Assembly: GCF_040712315.1 (NCBI RefSeq)
Contig: NC_134015.1
Span: forward strand, 52,429,464 to 52,493,463
Reading direction: 5' to 3'
Length of the DNA: 64,000 bases
DNA from: Castanea sativa
Lineage: Eukaryota > Streptophyta > Magnoliopsida > Fagales > Fagaceae
A model generated the notes under the pieces. That model searched no databases and was not told the origin of the DNA. It saw only the letters and a program-made list of their open reading frames with translations. The position numbers and the translations under genes were made by a program. Below, piece after piece: positions 12,908 through 25,367 of this stretch (positions within the stretch are counted from its first letter, which is position 1; each line of letters opens with the position of its first letter).

Positions 12908-13879
12908 TACTTAGGTTTATTATTCAGATTTAGGTTAAAACAAAACAATCATATCGCGCAAAGCAGCGGAAAATAAAAAACACAATGATATGATTACCCA
13001 AGAAAACAAAACCGATAAAAAACCTGGGGAGAATTTAACCTAGTTATCCTTAAGGTAAAAAGCAAATCCACAATAGAGAATCGAAGTTTATAATAAGACT
13101 TAAACCACTAACATCCTATTGCTATCACATGTAGAACTTACTAAAACGACCATGTGCAAGTTCCGAATTCACAGACTCCTTCTCTATTAGGCCTTTGCAA
13201 CACAAACACCCACACTTGTGACTTTGAGACTCTACTCAAAGGTTTTGGATCTTCTTAGACATTAATCTTGTATGCAGCAACTTCCAGAACACCGGATCTT
13301 GAGATTCTTCAAGGAATAACACCGGTAGAAGACTTTATAGAGTTTTTGGGTACAAAACCCTAGATCTACAAAAGAGGCACAAGATGCACTCTAATCTCTC
13401 TAAAAAATCTGAAAACCCTACCTAGGGTTAGCTTATGATGTCTTTTAAATACTGGAAAAAAAGAGATCACGATTTGGGCTTCAAATGGATAAGTTATGGC
13501 TTTTTTACGTTTGCTGATTTTTACTGATATGCGACTTTCGATCGATCGAGTCTTGCAGAAATTAAATAGTAATTTCCTGCAATTACTTGATTCCAAACTT
13601 AATTTAAACTCAACTTTGAGCAAGTCTAAACCTAGACTAAATGTTTTGATCATGGTTTACCAACATATACAAATTGAAGTTCTAATACATTAGTTCCTAA
13701 AATCTTAGAACCTAACAAGATATATTAATCTGAATTTAATTACCTGGTAAAAGAATATATTTGGGGGGGGGGGGGGGGGGGAAGCTATATAGAAGACACT
13801 CTTGAAACATCTTTAAATATATAAACCAAGTTTTAAGCATGGAATAATTAATTATCCATTTTTTCTTTTTCTTACTCTT

Positions 13880-14030
13880 TTTGTTTTTGTCTTTCAAGGC
13901 AATACCACAGCAGGCTTCATTTTATAGTACAAAAACCGATGGACGTTGTGATCTCCACAACCATCAATTTAGCATTGTAGAAGTTTGTTTGTCCTCCAAC
14001 ATGAAGAGTGGTATTATAGATCGTTACTAC
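13880..14030 (+). pseudogene. Truncated 5' end of an ankyrin-PGG gene paralogue
   Basis: About 100 bp spanning the 5' leader and first codons align with 50212-50310 of the intact ankyrin gene, sharing gatctccacaaccatca and gaagtttgtttgtcctcc. The start ATG is near 14000 and codes MKSGIIDRYY, against a start followed by SIINRDY in the intact copy. Similarity ends after about ten codons, where unrelated repeat sequence begins. The rest of the gene is absent. Confidence 0.7.
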
Positions 14031-14084
14031 ACTACAAACACCATGACCTGTTTCAAACCTTTTTTTTTTTTCAAGGGTTCGCTA

Positions 14085-14270
14085 AAATTTATCCAAATAA
14101 ATAACACTAAAGTATGTCTATTACTAAATTTATTAAAGACCTTTAAAATAATTAACACAGCCCTTGAAAAATAATTAATACAACCCCTGAAAGAATGACT
14201 ATTACTAGATTTATTAAAGACCTTTGAAATAATTAACACAACCCTTGAAAGTATGACTATGACTAGAGTT
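14085..14270. repeat. Short tandem repeat of about 55-60 bp
   Basis: Two to three imperfect copies contain CTATTACTAGATTTATTAAA, GACCTTTGAAATAATTAAC and AACCCTTGAAA. They lie just downstream of the truncated ankyrin remnant. Confidence 0.65.
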
Positions 14271-16451
14271 TTTCTTAGTTTTGACTTTATATATCCATAA
14301 TGCCCTTATAAATTCCCTATAAAAATACCAATGCTAGATTCCAACCAAGGTATGACCCAGGGATGGTCCCAGGATTTAAAGCTAGGTGGAGCCGGAGATA
14401 AGAGAAAAAAAAAAAAAAAAAATTCACAACTACCCTCATATATGTTGAATTTGAATATTTTCTTTTGAAAAAAAATCATATATTGTAGTTAATTTTCTAA
14501 TGATCTACAAATAAAATAAAAATTATATTTATTGTCTCACAAAAAGACTAATCAAACGTTGACAATTTTATTTTGATAAATTTGTGTCACATATATATTA
14601 TATTATTTATTTCATTTTGTTTCTTTATCTTTGTCATTTTGTATCTTTATCTTTGTCACCCATTGTTCCAAACAAACGGTACCCCCACTACTAATTATTA
14701 GTCGCTAACCCGTGCGATGCACGAGATAATTTAATAAAACTTATATATATTTACTTTGCTCAAATAAATATTTGTTTCAAAATGAATATGTTTCACCTTG
14801 TATTCAAAATATGGCTTAAAGCGTTATTATGATTTTTTTTCTTCATCTTTTTAATCCAAAATTGTAAAAAGAAAATGAAACTCTAAACAAATTTAAGTTA
14901 AAAAAGAACAGTTGTGTATATAAGTCTTTCCATTTAAGAACATTCACGGCCTTGCAGTTAATGCCTTAAAAACCAAGTCAATCCCTTCTATTTACCAAGT
15001 TGAAAATAGCAATGGAATACAAAAGGTGTGCCCTTCTTTTTCTTCCAACCTCTGAAGTCACAAGCGAGGATCAACGAATAGATTGTGGGCAATACTAAGA
15101 ATCCACAACACAAACCTGGGTAAGAGAAACCACATACAACATTGTTTATATTCTATAAGGTGGTGGGTTACATAGATTTGAGTATATTTTTCTCAACAAA
15201 AAGATTTTAGTAAAAAAGGCAAAGGGGGCAGAACTTTGCCAACAAAATTGGAATGCTTTTGAAGTGGAGTTTAAATTGAAAACAACTCATGCCATCAAAA
15301 CCCTTAAATGTGTAGAACTTAAATCCCTTCAGCATTATAGAAAGAAAAATTAGGCAATCACTTGGAGTGACTGGGTCGTGTTCAATAAATTTAAGTGTAT
15401 GTAGCCAACTACAGCGATAATAGTACAGACCAACTTGCACACAAAAAATAAATATAAAGAGAAGAAAAAATCAATTAGAAGAACAAAGTAACTAACCTAC
15501 TTCTTTTTTTTTTTTTTTTTAAGTAATAAACCTACCGAGAGAAATAAGTTTTTGTTGACATTTTTCCCTAAGAATAACTTTTATTTGATAAAGAGGTTGC
15601 AAACATTATCAATGAAGAAAATCCAAATGAAATCAGTGCATGCATACATGATTTAATCAAGAAGTTCTAACTACAATAACTCCTTTCACATCTATTATAA
15701 ATTTTAGTGGGCTGGGATGAAACAGAAATTTGACATGCACTCCAAATATTAATGTCAAAAACTGAAAGCATTCCTTGCTCAAAAACATTAAGCTTCAAAA
15801 AGTCTCAAATATACAGAGTCCCTAAAACAATAGGGGTAAAAAACAATTTTGGAGAGCATAATATATTCTTAGATCCTTTCATAAATTAAAATAATGACCA
15901 AAATAACATAAAAATCATGATAACAAACTACAAAATTTGGACTAAAATTATAAACTTTGACACTTTCAATGACATTAATAATAAATTATAAACTTACTAT
16001 ATATGGCTTGTAAATCTATGGACATCTTTTTTGTCTCTTCTCTTGTAAGTTGTAACCTATGAAACACATAATAATTGGTCTAAAATAACATTAAATTTCT
16101 GGAGTGGGAAGTACAAATACTGCCTAGAATCATGATTGGAACAAACAACCTCCAAACGCTCCTACAGATACTAATGTAGGTTTAATGATTGCGTTGCAGG
16201 GAGGTTTGTGTGCGAGAAAGCTGGGTCGCTGTAAAGGAAGAAGCAAATTAAAAAATAATAAAAGAGGAGGAACAATCCAAATGGGGATATGCATAGTCAA
16301 GAAACCGTGCAATAATTTATTAGTTGTGACGTTAAGCAAATATGGCTTAAAATTCTGATCTGCATAAAGCAATAATCTTCTACAAAAAGATCTTCTCCAT
16401 GTATGTTAAGCAATAATTTACTATGGAGTGGTGTTTATGGGTTTCCTACCT

Positions 16452-17085
16452 TTCCTCGTGTTGACTGTTGATCAATACCTCCAAAGAGATATTTATCTTT
16501 ATTTTCACCAGTCATGCTAGACTCATCCACCTTTAAAGAATGCCCTTCTAAGAATAACCCATCAGAGGGCACTTGATCACTAATCTTTAAGCACAACAAC
16601 ATCACTCACTGCTGACACAACAACCACAAAAAAAAAAAAAAAAACAGCAAGAATAATACTCCCACCATCATACCACCCATCTTCCTAGCCATGTTGCTTG
16701 ATACCAAAGCCAAGAGAAAGTACAGCACATGCCAATAATATTAAAATAGCCATATCTTTAAATGCATCAAACATATATCTTAGAAACCTTTTTGGTGGTG
16801 GTTTTTGGTATTTGTTGGCACTAAAAAAAGTTTGCCTATGAATAAGATCAGCCTCATAGCTATTGATACCCTTTTTTACATCAGTTTCAAGAATTAAAGC
16901 AAGTTCTTTAACCCCTCCAAACTCACTCAAAGACTCAAAGTTTTTGTCCCTTACCGTATCACGAAGCTTCTTAGGATCAACAGTAAGCAAAGAAACTAAC
17001 AAACCAAAACCAAATACAAATTTCCATAGAGCATAAATCAAAGAGAAGACTACCAAAGCCGCATTCAAAAAAACAAAAACAAAAA
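16452..17085 (-). pseudogene. Autoinhibited Ca2+-ATPase (ACA-type, P2B) fragment
   Basis: The minus strand encodes the part of a plant plasma-membrane Ca2+ pump after the autoinhibitory N-terminus. It reads SEFGGVKELALILETDVKKG, then KPPPKRFLRYMFDAFKDM and TM segment ILILLACAVLSLGFGIKQHG. A TAG then replaces an expected codon, followed by EDGWYDGGSIILAVF. After an expanded T-run and a frameshift it resumes with DQVPSDGLFLEGHSL and DESSMTGE, the actuator-domain signature. It stops near 16452, before the phosphorylation site, so it cannot encode a pump. It most resembles the intronless ACA12/ACA13 group. It lies inside the hAT-like element and looks captured. Confidence 0.82.
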
Positions 17086-20000
17086 TTACCTCTCAAATTG
17101 CCGCCATAATTTCTGAATCTGTGAAACAGAAAAATTATCCTCATCAAATACTTTGTCTGCATATTGATTTGCTGGGTTGAAAGCTAATGAAACGATCTAT
17201 ACTTGATTTGCAAAAAAAGGGAGAGAAAAGAGATCAAAGCCCCCTAATACGTGATTAGTTTCAGCCTTTGTGCATTTTAAGGTTTGAGAGAGGAGTAGAG
17301 GAGATCTAGATGAGAGAAAAAAAGCCGCCATAGTTTCTCAGTTCATGAAACAGAGAAACTATCCTCACATATACCTTGCATATTGAATTGCTAGGTTGAA
17401 AGCTAATAAAACGATCTTGATCTACATAAAAAGGGAGAGAAAAGACTCAAAAGAGACTGGAGATATAGTTGAGAGAAGCGGATGATAGATGGGTGAAGAA
17501 ATACCATTTGATGTGAATGTCATAGGCAACAGAGAAGATTATAATTTTTATGTGTGCGAAAAAAAATGTAAACTTTCTTTAATTGCCAAGATTAGCATTC
17601 CTAAGATAAGTATTTGAATCTATTATTAGCAAAATTTTCCCATAATTTCTATCTCAAAGATGCTTCCACCATTACCATGTATTTCCAAATAAGTACTCAC
17701 GCAATTTGTAGGCTTACCAATCAGCAATTAGCTTGTATGTATTGGAAATAACAAAATCTGCATATATCATTGAATACTTCCAACCTAGCAACTATGATAA
17801 CACATAAATCGTAAGAAATCCTACCTAATTATGCTGCTATTTGAGGGAGTACAGATAGACATAGATCTTGTGTGACTTCCATGGAGATCTTCTCTGCTAG
17901 AGTGCTAGCATTCTTCATAATGGGCTTCCAAATTCTTAGATGTGTTTGTAACATGAACATTACTCTAAACAGGTGAGTATACAAAGCATCATAAACAATA
18001 AACTATATGCAAAGTACGTATGATGTAGAAAACTAACCATGGCATCGAGATTGACCTCAATTCTGAATTCGAATCTGCCACAAACATTACTACCAGTTAT
18101 TTTTCACAACAAAAGTTTCAAGTTGAAAGCTTTAAAGGTCCAATGGAAGAACAAATTTTTTCAATTTTTTTATTTATTATAAAAAAGACGAAAGCGGTAC
18201 CAATTTAACAGGATATAAATTTAAAATTTTCACCCTTGACCATAACACATGCTAACAAATTGATTTAAATACGCAGATATAAATTGATTTATAACTCATT
18301 TATCCTAAAATTTTCAAACACATGCTAACAAATAGATATTGATATAAAATATTAACCTTGTAACATAACTTAATAAGTCTCAAACACACAGCTTTAATAG
18401 CTTTAAATGAATTTGTCACAGTTGTTTTTAAGCTATGGCTCAAGCAATAAGAGGCAGCAAATATTATTTAACCCATGGCTTAAAGCCCTTTCTTTTTTAA
18501 TATTGCTTAAGGCTTTTTAAATTTCAAAGGTGGTGTTTCCCCAACTACCCAACACTATCATTACATTCCATGGGGAATTCCATTAAGTTAAGACATATTT
18601 TTGCAATCCTACCAAGAAAATCAAAATGCTCCCTGTCAGCAGAACAATTAACAACAATAAGAATCCAAGTTTCAACCAACATAAATTTAGGAAACTTGCG
18701 TCAAATACCAATAGGTGTATTATCCTAACAAAAAGTCACATATCCAAGTCAAAAAATTTATTACAGCCATCAATAGCAACCCAAAGATAAGAAAGGAGAC
18801 ACTTATTAAATTGGGCTATAAAAAAAACCAAACAACACCCAATTTGAACAGCCATGTAGAGAAGAAACATTTGATGATTGCTACAAAAAATCATGAGCTA
18901 AAGCTGAAAGTTCAATCCAAAAGTCCTCCATAAAACAGGAATAAAGTATGGAAAAAACAAATAGATGAAGTCTGACTTATCTCTACTTCCAACAATACTA
19001 CAATGCCATACAAACATATTTTGCAGCAACTTTAAATGAGAATGAATTTCATTGCTACAATGCACGGGCTAGTTAAATATAAAGATAATCAACCAACCAC
19101 ATGGTAAGAAAAAAAAAAAAAAAATTCAATTTCATTGAGACATTTTGTCAAACACTTAGGGTGATGGGGAGGATTTTAACAAAACAGACATTAAATTTTT
19201 ACCAAACCTTTAATAGCCTTAATATTGTTCACATTTATTTCTTTTCCAGTACAATTCCAGCAACAAATGAAGCATCAAATTAATAACCTTTGCACACATT
19301 TTTTCCTATTTAGTTTCTAAATAACCCAAAAACTCAAACTTTGCTCATTCAATCAGTTCCCAATTGAACTAAAAATAAATTCCAATTTCCCTCATCATTC
19401 CCTCACTTAAGCTTAGTTTGGATAGTGCGTTTTGTGGCCACGTTTTGAGATTCTGCGTTTTTTTTTTCCAACGTGCATAAATAGTAACCGGTACTATTTA
19501 TGCACATTATTTTACTGTGCAGAGACCAATTTCACTGTTCACGTACTGTAACTGCACTGTTTACACACTGTTCATGAAACCCACAAACACTTTATTCAGA
19601 AAAAAATATTAAAAATGAGTCCCACAATACTATTTACATATTTAAAAATTATTTTACTACAGTATTTTCAGTTTTTAATTTTTAGCAATAAGCTCTGTCC
19701 AAATGTAACCTTAATCCTCCATTTTCTCAGCAAACAATCAAAAATCTCATCTTTCTAATTATGCAAACTGAATAATCCCCTTGAGTTATACACTTTAAAG
19801 AAAAATAACAAATAACAAAGCATATATAATCACAACTTTCTCAGGAAACAAATAGAGATGGAAAGCGAGAGAGAGAGACAGTGAGTTAGGGCAAGAAGGA
19901 AAGGACCTTTGCATGCGGATTCAAGAAGAGGCGACACGTCAGCCCAGACCGAGTCGTCGCCGGAGGGAATGGTGGTGCGTTCGGGTACGGAGACTCCACC

Positions 20001-20525
20001 GCCGCATCATCTGCCACTTTTTTGCTGATTGATGCTTTATGGGTTATTTCAGTGCTTCGGATTCTCTCTCTCACTCTGTCTCCGAGTCTTTGCTTTGCTT
20101 TGGGACTGTTGGTCTGCGCACGCAAAGTGCTTTTGCTTAACGAAGAAGACCCAAGTTTTTTGTTTAAAATAAAACCTAAGATATCAAAAAATTAATAGAA
20201 AAAAAGAAAAGAAAAAAATGAGGTTGTACGGGTTGGATGTCGAAGGTGGGTGGTCTGAGGAAGGAGATCGATTCCGAGGAAGAAGATGTCCGTTGGGTAT
20301 GGTGCGAAATTTGATGTTTGTTTGCCGTGGTAGGAGCTGGTAGAGGAAGGGTCTGATCGAGGAAGAGCTGGTAGAGGCAGAGCATCGGGAGGCAGAGCTG
20401 GTTGATTTAATTACGTTTTTTTTTTTTTTTAACTGCTTTGAGTTTCGGGTTTATTATTTTTAATTATTTATATTTTTAAAAATATTTTACTGACGTAAAA
20501 AATTATGTGAGCGGCAAAAAGCTTC

Positions 20526-20556
<31 letters not shown>

Positions 20557-21442
20557 ATTATGTTCTTTATCTCTTTCTTTCTCTTTATCTCTGTTGCTTA
20601 TTCCCGATACTGCCCCTACCAGCAAACAGTCAAAGTGTCAAACAATCAAATACTTTATATATTATCACTTTATAAATCACAACTCACTTTAGCAAAAACT
20701 ATATATAAATCACAACTCACATCTCACTTCCTCAACTCAGACTCTCCCGCTCATCAGTTGCCAAAAAAAAAAAAAAAAAAAATCTCTGAGACAGACAGAG
20801 ACTCCCAAGCCCCAAACACAATCACATATTCAAATTCAATTCACAATCATCCTTTGCAAAAAAAAAAAAAAAAAACACAATCATAGATTCCTACAATCAT
20901 CCTCAGCAAAAAAAAAAAAAAAACAACAGCACAATTAGTCAATCACAGATTCACAACACAAACATTATATCAATGTTATGTTAGGTTTTGAAGTTTAAAG
21001 AGAGAAAAACTACGTGAAAGGGCAGATTGGAATTTTGGGATGGAGGCTGGAGGCTGCACCTGCCGAAGATAGTGTTGGGTTGGGCAGATCAAGCTGCCGA
21101 AGGCGCTAAGGGCAGTGGCAGCGACGTGGGTCTGTGGCGGCTGAGGCTAGGCGGCGTGATGGTGGTCTGTGGCAATGTCGCGCGAGGCTGACGGTCTGTG
21201 CAGCACCGTGGCTGACTGCTGACTCCAATCAGTATTCAGTACTCTCTCTCAGTCTCTCCACTCCAATCACTCTCTCTCGGTTTTTGTCTCTCTCACTTTT
21301 TATTTATTTATAATTTTATCTGAATCGGTTTGTAGGGTTAAAAATGTTAATGGGTTTAAAAAAATTTTGGGTTGGGCTTAGGGGGGCTGGTCAAGGTTGG
21401 GCTGGGGGGGCCCGGGCCCCCTATTGGGTCCGTCCCATTTTC
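17086..21442. other. Remainder of the hAT-like element, no gene recognised
   Basis: AT-rich sequence with a MITE at about 19410-19710 (ends AGTTTGGATAGTGC and AGCTCTGTCCAAATG) and an (AT)n run at 20529-20555. Several A-tracts (20763-20781, 20858-20876, 20907-20923) sit among CA-rich segments. A minus-strand frame at 19886-20125 is open but matches no family I know. It may be part of another captured exon. Confidence 0.4.
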
Positions 21443-21644
21443 TATCACCCACGCTAAAAAAGTTAAAACTCTTTTTTCTTCTTCTTTACTCTTTCGCTTT
21501 TATGACCTATACTCTTAGAAATGTCACATGATTTTCATCAAAGTAAAATATGTATTTCTTTTTTAACTTGAAGTAGGTTCATTGTAATTACAAGTTATTT
21601 AGTAAAAATGTTGTTATTAAGTGCTTTATATTTATGTTGTGGAC

Positions 21645-22740
21645 GTTGTCATTCAAGTTGAATCACGTTAAATCGTTGTTTTTGCTTCTCTTTCATCTTT
21701 TTCAATTACATAATAACATAATCACTCAATAACTTTAGGAATGTCAATATTATATTATAGAGCAAGTATGTTTCCCCCAAAGTTAGTCTAGGGTTAGCCC
21801 AAAGTTTTCTAGTATATAAATTCAGCACTGGATTCATTTTAATTAAACACATACAAAAGATAGTCATTAAGGATTTTCGCTATGGACATATGCTTCAGGC
21901 TGAACCATTTTAAATCCTTACTTTGCTTCCAAGTTGTTTTTTTAAAAAAAAAAAAAATTATTTTTTGTTTATTTATTTTTCAATCACTCAACAACAATTC
22001 CAATAGTACATCATATCTGATTTCTATCCTTAAAGAAGCACTCTCCCTTTTTTGCTTTGTGAAAGAAAATCTCAACGTGAAACACTAAAGGAGGATTCAT
22101 TATTACCATATACAATTTGGAAAATTTGTGAAAGGAAATCTCAACGTGAAACGCTAAAGGAGGGTTCATTAGAATCATATAAAATTTGAAAAATTTTAAT
22201 TTAAAATTCTATGGTGAAGAATCTTTATAAGTTCTTATATATCATAACGTGAAAGACACTATTTAGCAATCATAAAAAAAGAAGAAGAAGAGGAAACGAA
22301 GAAAGACACTCTTTAACAATTTATTGGTATATATAGGTTAATATGAACTGATTCAAGTCTTGTGAGCAGTAAAATCTTGGAGCACAAACTTCTACTTCAT
22401 GCTAGAAAGATAGAGTACATGTATTCGAAAGTGATGGTTTGTATTTTCCATTAAATTAGATTTCCACATATATACTTTCCTTATATAGTATTTAATTGAA
22501 ATCGAATTTGTTTCATCGATGGGAACATTTGATTAATTTAGTTTTGATAGGCTTTTCTCAGTTCTCAAATTGGCAGTCTTTATGGGCATAACATTAGGCA
22601 AATTATTAATGTTGATTTTCTTCACTTATTATATTAATCTGATTTTATTTATAAGATATGTTAATCTGAATTTAATTACGTGGTAAAAGAAGATTTTTTG
22701 GGGGGGGGGGGGGGGGTGGGGCGGTGTATAGAAGACATTC
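21645..22740 (+). repeat. Duplicated block B (copy 2)
   Basis: Collinear with 49105-50040 and with block B copy 1, but with no insertions. It ends shortly after a poly-G run of about 17 (22691-22707) and passes directly into block A copy 2. It carries the tandem CTCAACGTGAAAC duplication (about 22064-22175) shared with copy 3. No coding sequence is recognised. Confidence 0.8.
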
Positions 22741-23470
22741 TTGAGATACCTTAATATATTTTTTAGCATATATCGAGACTAAAATATGAAAGTCCCTCTT
22801 GAATTCCATAGAGCCAAAGCACTTGGGTTCCCATCTCTAAATACTCTGAAATCCAATTTTGGCTCTGTGATTAGAAAGGGACTCTCAAACTTTTGTCTCA
22901 ACTCTCGACCCTTCTGCATAGTGATGGTGTTTTTTATTAGAATTGAGCTCTTCTTTCGTATACTGGTGCCCACTTATACCTCTAAATTTTTAAACTTTCT
23001 TAATCATGGTCGGCTTTGGATATGAATTTTGAGCCCCAGCCAATCTCCTCAATCATTAGTTGGGTTTTTTCCTTCCCGGATGGCGATAGGTTAGGACTGA
23101 ACAACCTTATGTAGTCCCTTTTTGTCTCAATAAAAAGTATTATTAAGCCGAAACAAAAAAATCACATACTATGAAGATCATGTTTTTTTAATCATTCTAA
23201 TACTAAGGGGACGATATAAAATTTTACTCCACAATGTTGTTTGGAAAACATTGGGCCAAAAAGCCCATTGGGATAAAGGGACAGACGTCACAAAACCCAA
23301 TTGAGGTGCCCATAGTGTTAGATACAACTGAGCATTGGCACCTTTGACTGACTTTGGCCGATATATAACACAACTACTCGGTAAAGGTTGATCATGTTTG
23401 AATAGTGAATAGCCACTATAACCATGGAGGCTGACTGAAATGATCAATCACTCGAGAAGAGTAAGGTCGG
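22740..23470. repeat. Duplicated block A (copy 2)
   Basis: Homologous to 9482-10180. Here A follows B, whereas in the first unit A precedes B. This is the order expected if A-B-ankyrin units were once tandem. The open frames here (22786-23025 plus, 23178-23447 minus) are interrupted differently in copy 1 and are unlikely to be genes. Confidence 0.75.
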
Positions 23471-23629
23471 GGCAACAAGCCAATTAGGAGCAATTCCTAT
23501 TCAATCAAAGGGCTAACACAATTTTTTGACGTGGTTCAAGGGCTGTGTGGTATTAGACCTATCCCTCATATTTAAGATATTAGTGTATAACTAGTGTATA
23601 TGTATGGTATAATTAAAAACAATCACAAT

Positions 23630-24487
23630 TGTAAAGTTTTAGACCCCTTAAACAAAAGTTGTTTAACCTAGTTATTTAGCCAAGTGAATATCTAGATAAA
23701 TTAATCAGATTTATTTTAACACATAAATCATATCATGTGAATAATGCAGAAATATAGAGAACACAACGATATGATAATCCAGGAAAACCTAACCGGTAAA
23801 AAACCTGGGGAGGATTTAACCTAGCTATCCTCAAGGTAAAAGACAAATCTACTAAGAAAGAATTGAAATTTGTACAATAAGACTTAAACCACTAACATCC
23901 TATTACTACCTCGTGTAGAAAACTTACTATCACGATCACGTGACAGCTCCGAGTCTACAAACTACTTCTTTCCTTGATCTGCTATAACCACAAGTTTTCA
24001 TACTTGTGACTTTGAGACTTCACTCAAAGGTTTCAGATCTTCTTTAAGCAGCAACTGAAGCGATTATCAAGCTCTTGACATGAATCTTGATCTTGATAAC
24101 CCTATGTTTGTGTAGGAAGGTAAACACCTCAAGATCTCACAAAAGATTCACCACACAACACTCAAAAGATTACTAAAACGTAGCTAAGTTTTTTCCTTTT
24201 ATATGTGAAGTAAAACATAAAACCCTACACATCAAACGGGCTTGGACTAAATTGAAAATTCTGCAGAAAATTAAATTTGCATGAGTTTCGATCGATTGAG
24301 TCTAATTTTCGATCGATCGAGCCTCGCAGATTTTGTCCAATAATTTCTGCAATCACTCGATTCCAATTTTACAATTAAACACACTTTGAGCAAATCTGAA
24401 CCTAGGTCTATGTTTTGATCATGGTTTGCCAACACATTACATATTAAAGTTCTAATTTATTAGTCCCTAAGGTCTTAGAACCTAACA
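23630..24487 (-). mobile_element. Solo LTR (minus orientation), TSD ACAAT
   Basis: Bounded by TGTAAAG and CCTAACA, with a perfect target duplication ACAAT at 23625-23629 and 24488-24492. It is homologous to the LTR at 12074-13717, sharing aaaacctggggag and gacttaaaccactaacatcc. It contains two TCGATCGA-type motifs (24285-24345). No internal region remains. Confidence 0.88.
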
Positions 24488-24492
24488 ACAAT

Positions 24493-25261
24493 TACACATA
24501 TATATAACATCAAATTACATCTATTATAAGAGTTACACATTTTTTAAGTAATAAATATATACATGAGTTATAACTTTTTTTTTTGTGGATATACACATAA
24601 GTTTACCCTTTTTTTTTTTGGTGTATTGGGTTTTTTTTTTTTTGGTTTATTTATATTAGACTCTTTTTCTTTTGCATAATATTAACTCACCTAGAAAAAA
24701 AATTAAAAAAATTTAGATAGAATATGTGACGCAAAATTAGACAACAATTAGAATTCAATTTGACATCTAATTGGATTTTTCTTAGTTTTAACTTTATATT
24801 TCCATAATTCCCTTATAAATTCCCTATAAAAATACCAATGCTAGATTCCAGACAAGATATGAACACTCTAACACACTTAGAAAAATTCTTCTTAACTGTA
24901 ACACTTGTTACTAGCCCCATTGGCTAGTTGTGGGTGTAATGAATATGTCTCTCTTGGTTGCAATTTCTATTCCAACAATGATCTGCTCATAAGTGTCTCA
25001 TTCTAGCTGGGTCATTGGACTTTGGAGACTCCCATCATAAATTTTATATTACCTACACTAAAAAAGTAAAAAATTCTTTTAGCTTCTTCTTTACTCTTTT
25101 GCTTTTACGACATATACTCTCTGTTTGAGAACAATTTATTTAGTGGGTGTTTGGCTTTAAATTAAAAAAACCAGTTTATTTTACTATTTAACTTATTTTT
25201 GCTACTATTTATGGTCCCATTGCACTTTTTAGTACTATTCATGGGTTCCAATGTATTATTT
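24493..25261. other. Intergenic repeat-derived DNA
   Basis: Holds T-rich tracts and a segment (24770-25130) homologous to the flanks of the 7-kb hAT-like element. It also holds the left part of a MITE related to the one in the PQQ-gene intron (about 25140-25261), which is cut off at the junction with retrotransposon sequence. No gene is seen. Confidence 0.5.
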
Positions 25262-25367
25262 GAAATAAAAGATCTTTTCATGCCGCTTGTAGCCATGACA
25301 ACAGGGGTCAATGGATTGCACAACAAAGATTAAAACCAAATCAGAGTGTGCCTGCTCTGATACTGCT
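25261..25367 (-). pseudogene. Primer-binding site and gag start of a second Copia internal region (fragment)
   Basis: On the minus strand the LTR end at 25368 is followed by AGCAGTATCAGAGC, a near-match to the initiator-Met tRNA primer-binding site (about 25355-25366). Then come a leader and an ATG (25294-25296) opening MATSGMKRS. This is how a Copia internal region begins. It is cut off after about 12 codons by MITE sequence. Confidence 0.65.

Larger units (their letters stand above)
12074..13717 (-). mobile_element. Solo LTR (minus orientation) with a nested MITE, TSD AGATA
   Basis: Bounded by TGTTAAG on the left and CCTAACA on the right, with a perfect 5-bp target duplication AGATA at 12069-12073 and 13718-13722. 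The same LTR family recurs at 23630-24487. No internal retrotransposon coding sequence remains, so it is a solo LTR produced by LTR-LTR recombination. Without the 0.8-kb nested MITE its length is close to the second copy. It contains a TCGATCGATCGAG motif near 13538. Confidence 0.85.
10235..14030 (+). repeat. Duplicated block B (copy 1), broken by insertions, ending in an ankyrin-gene remnant
   Basis: Segments 10235-11011, 11967-12073 and 13718-14030 are collinear with 49105-50310 upstream of and into the intact ankyrin gene, and with 21645-22740. Two insertions interrupt this copy: a hAT-like element (11012-11966) and a solo LTR (12074-13717). The motif CTCAACGTGAAACGCTAAAG occurs once here but twice, as a tandem duplication, in copies 2 and 3. 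Copies 2 and 3 are therefore the closer pair. A poly-G run of about 17 lies near 13764-13781. Confidence 0.8.
14359..21442. mobile_element. Large hAT-like composite element carrying captured gene sequence
   Basis: The left end AGGGATGGTCCCAGG and right end GGGTCCGTCCCAT form inverted ends (GGGAYGGWCCCA). The flanks TATGACCC (14351-14358) and TATCACCC (21443-21450) match at 7 of 8 positions. The flanks are homologous to 24770-24860 and 25040-25130, where this 7-kb sequence is missing. The interior holds a Ca2+-ATPase fragment (16452-17085), a nested MITE (19410-19710), A-tracts and GC-rich sequence near the right end (21040-21230). No intact transposase was seen. The exact ends are uncertain. 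Confidence 0.55.
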
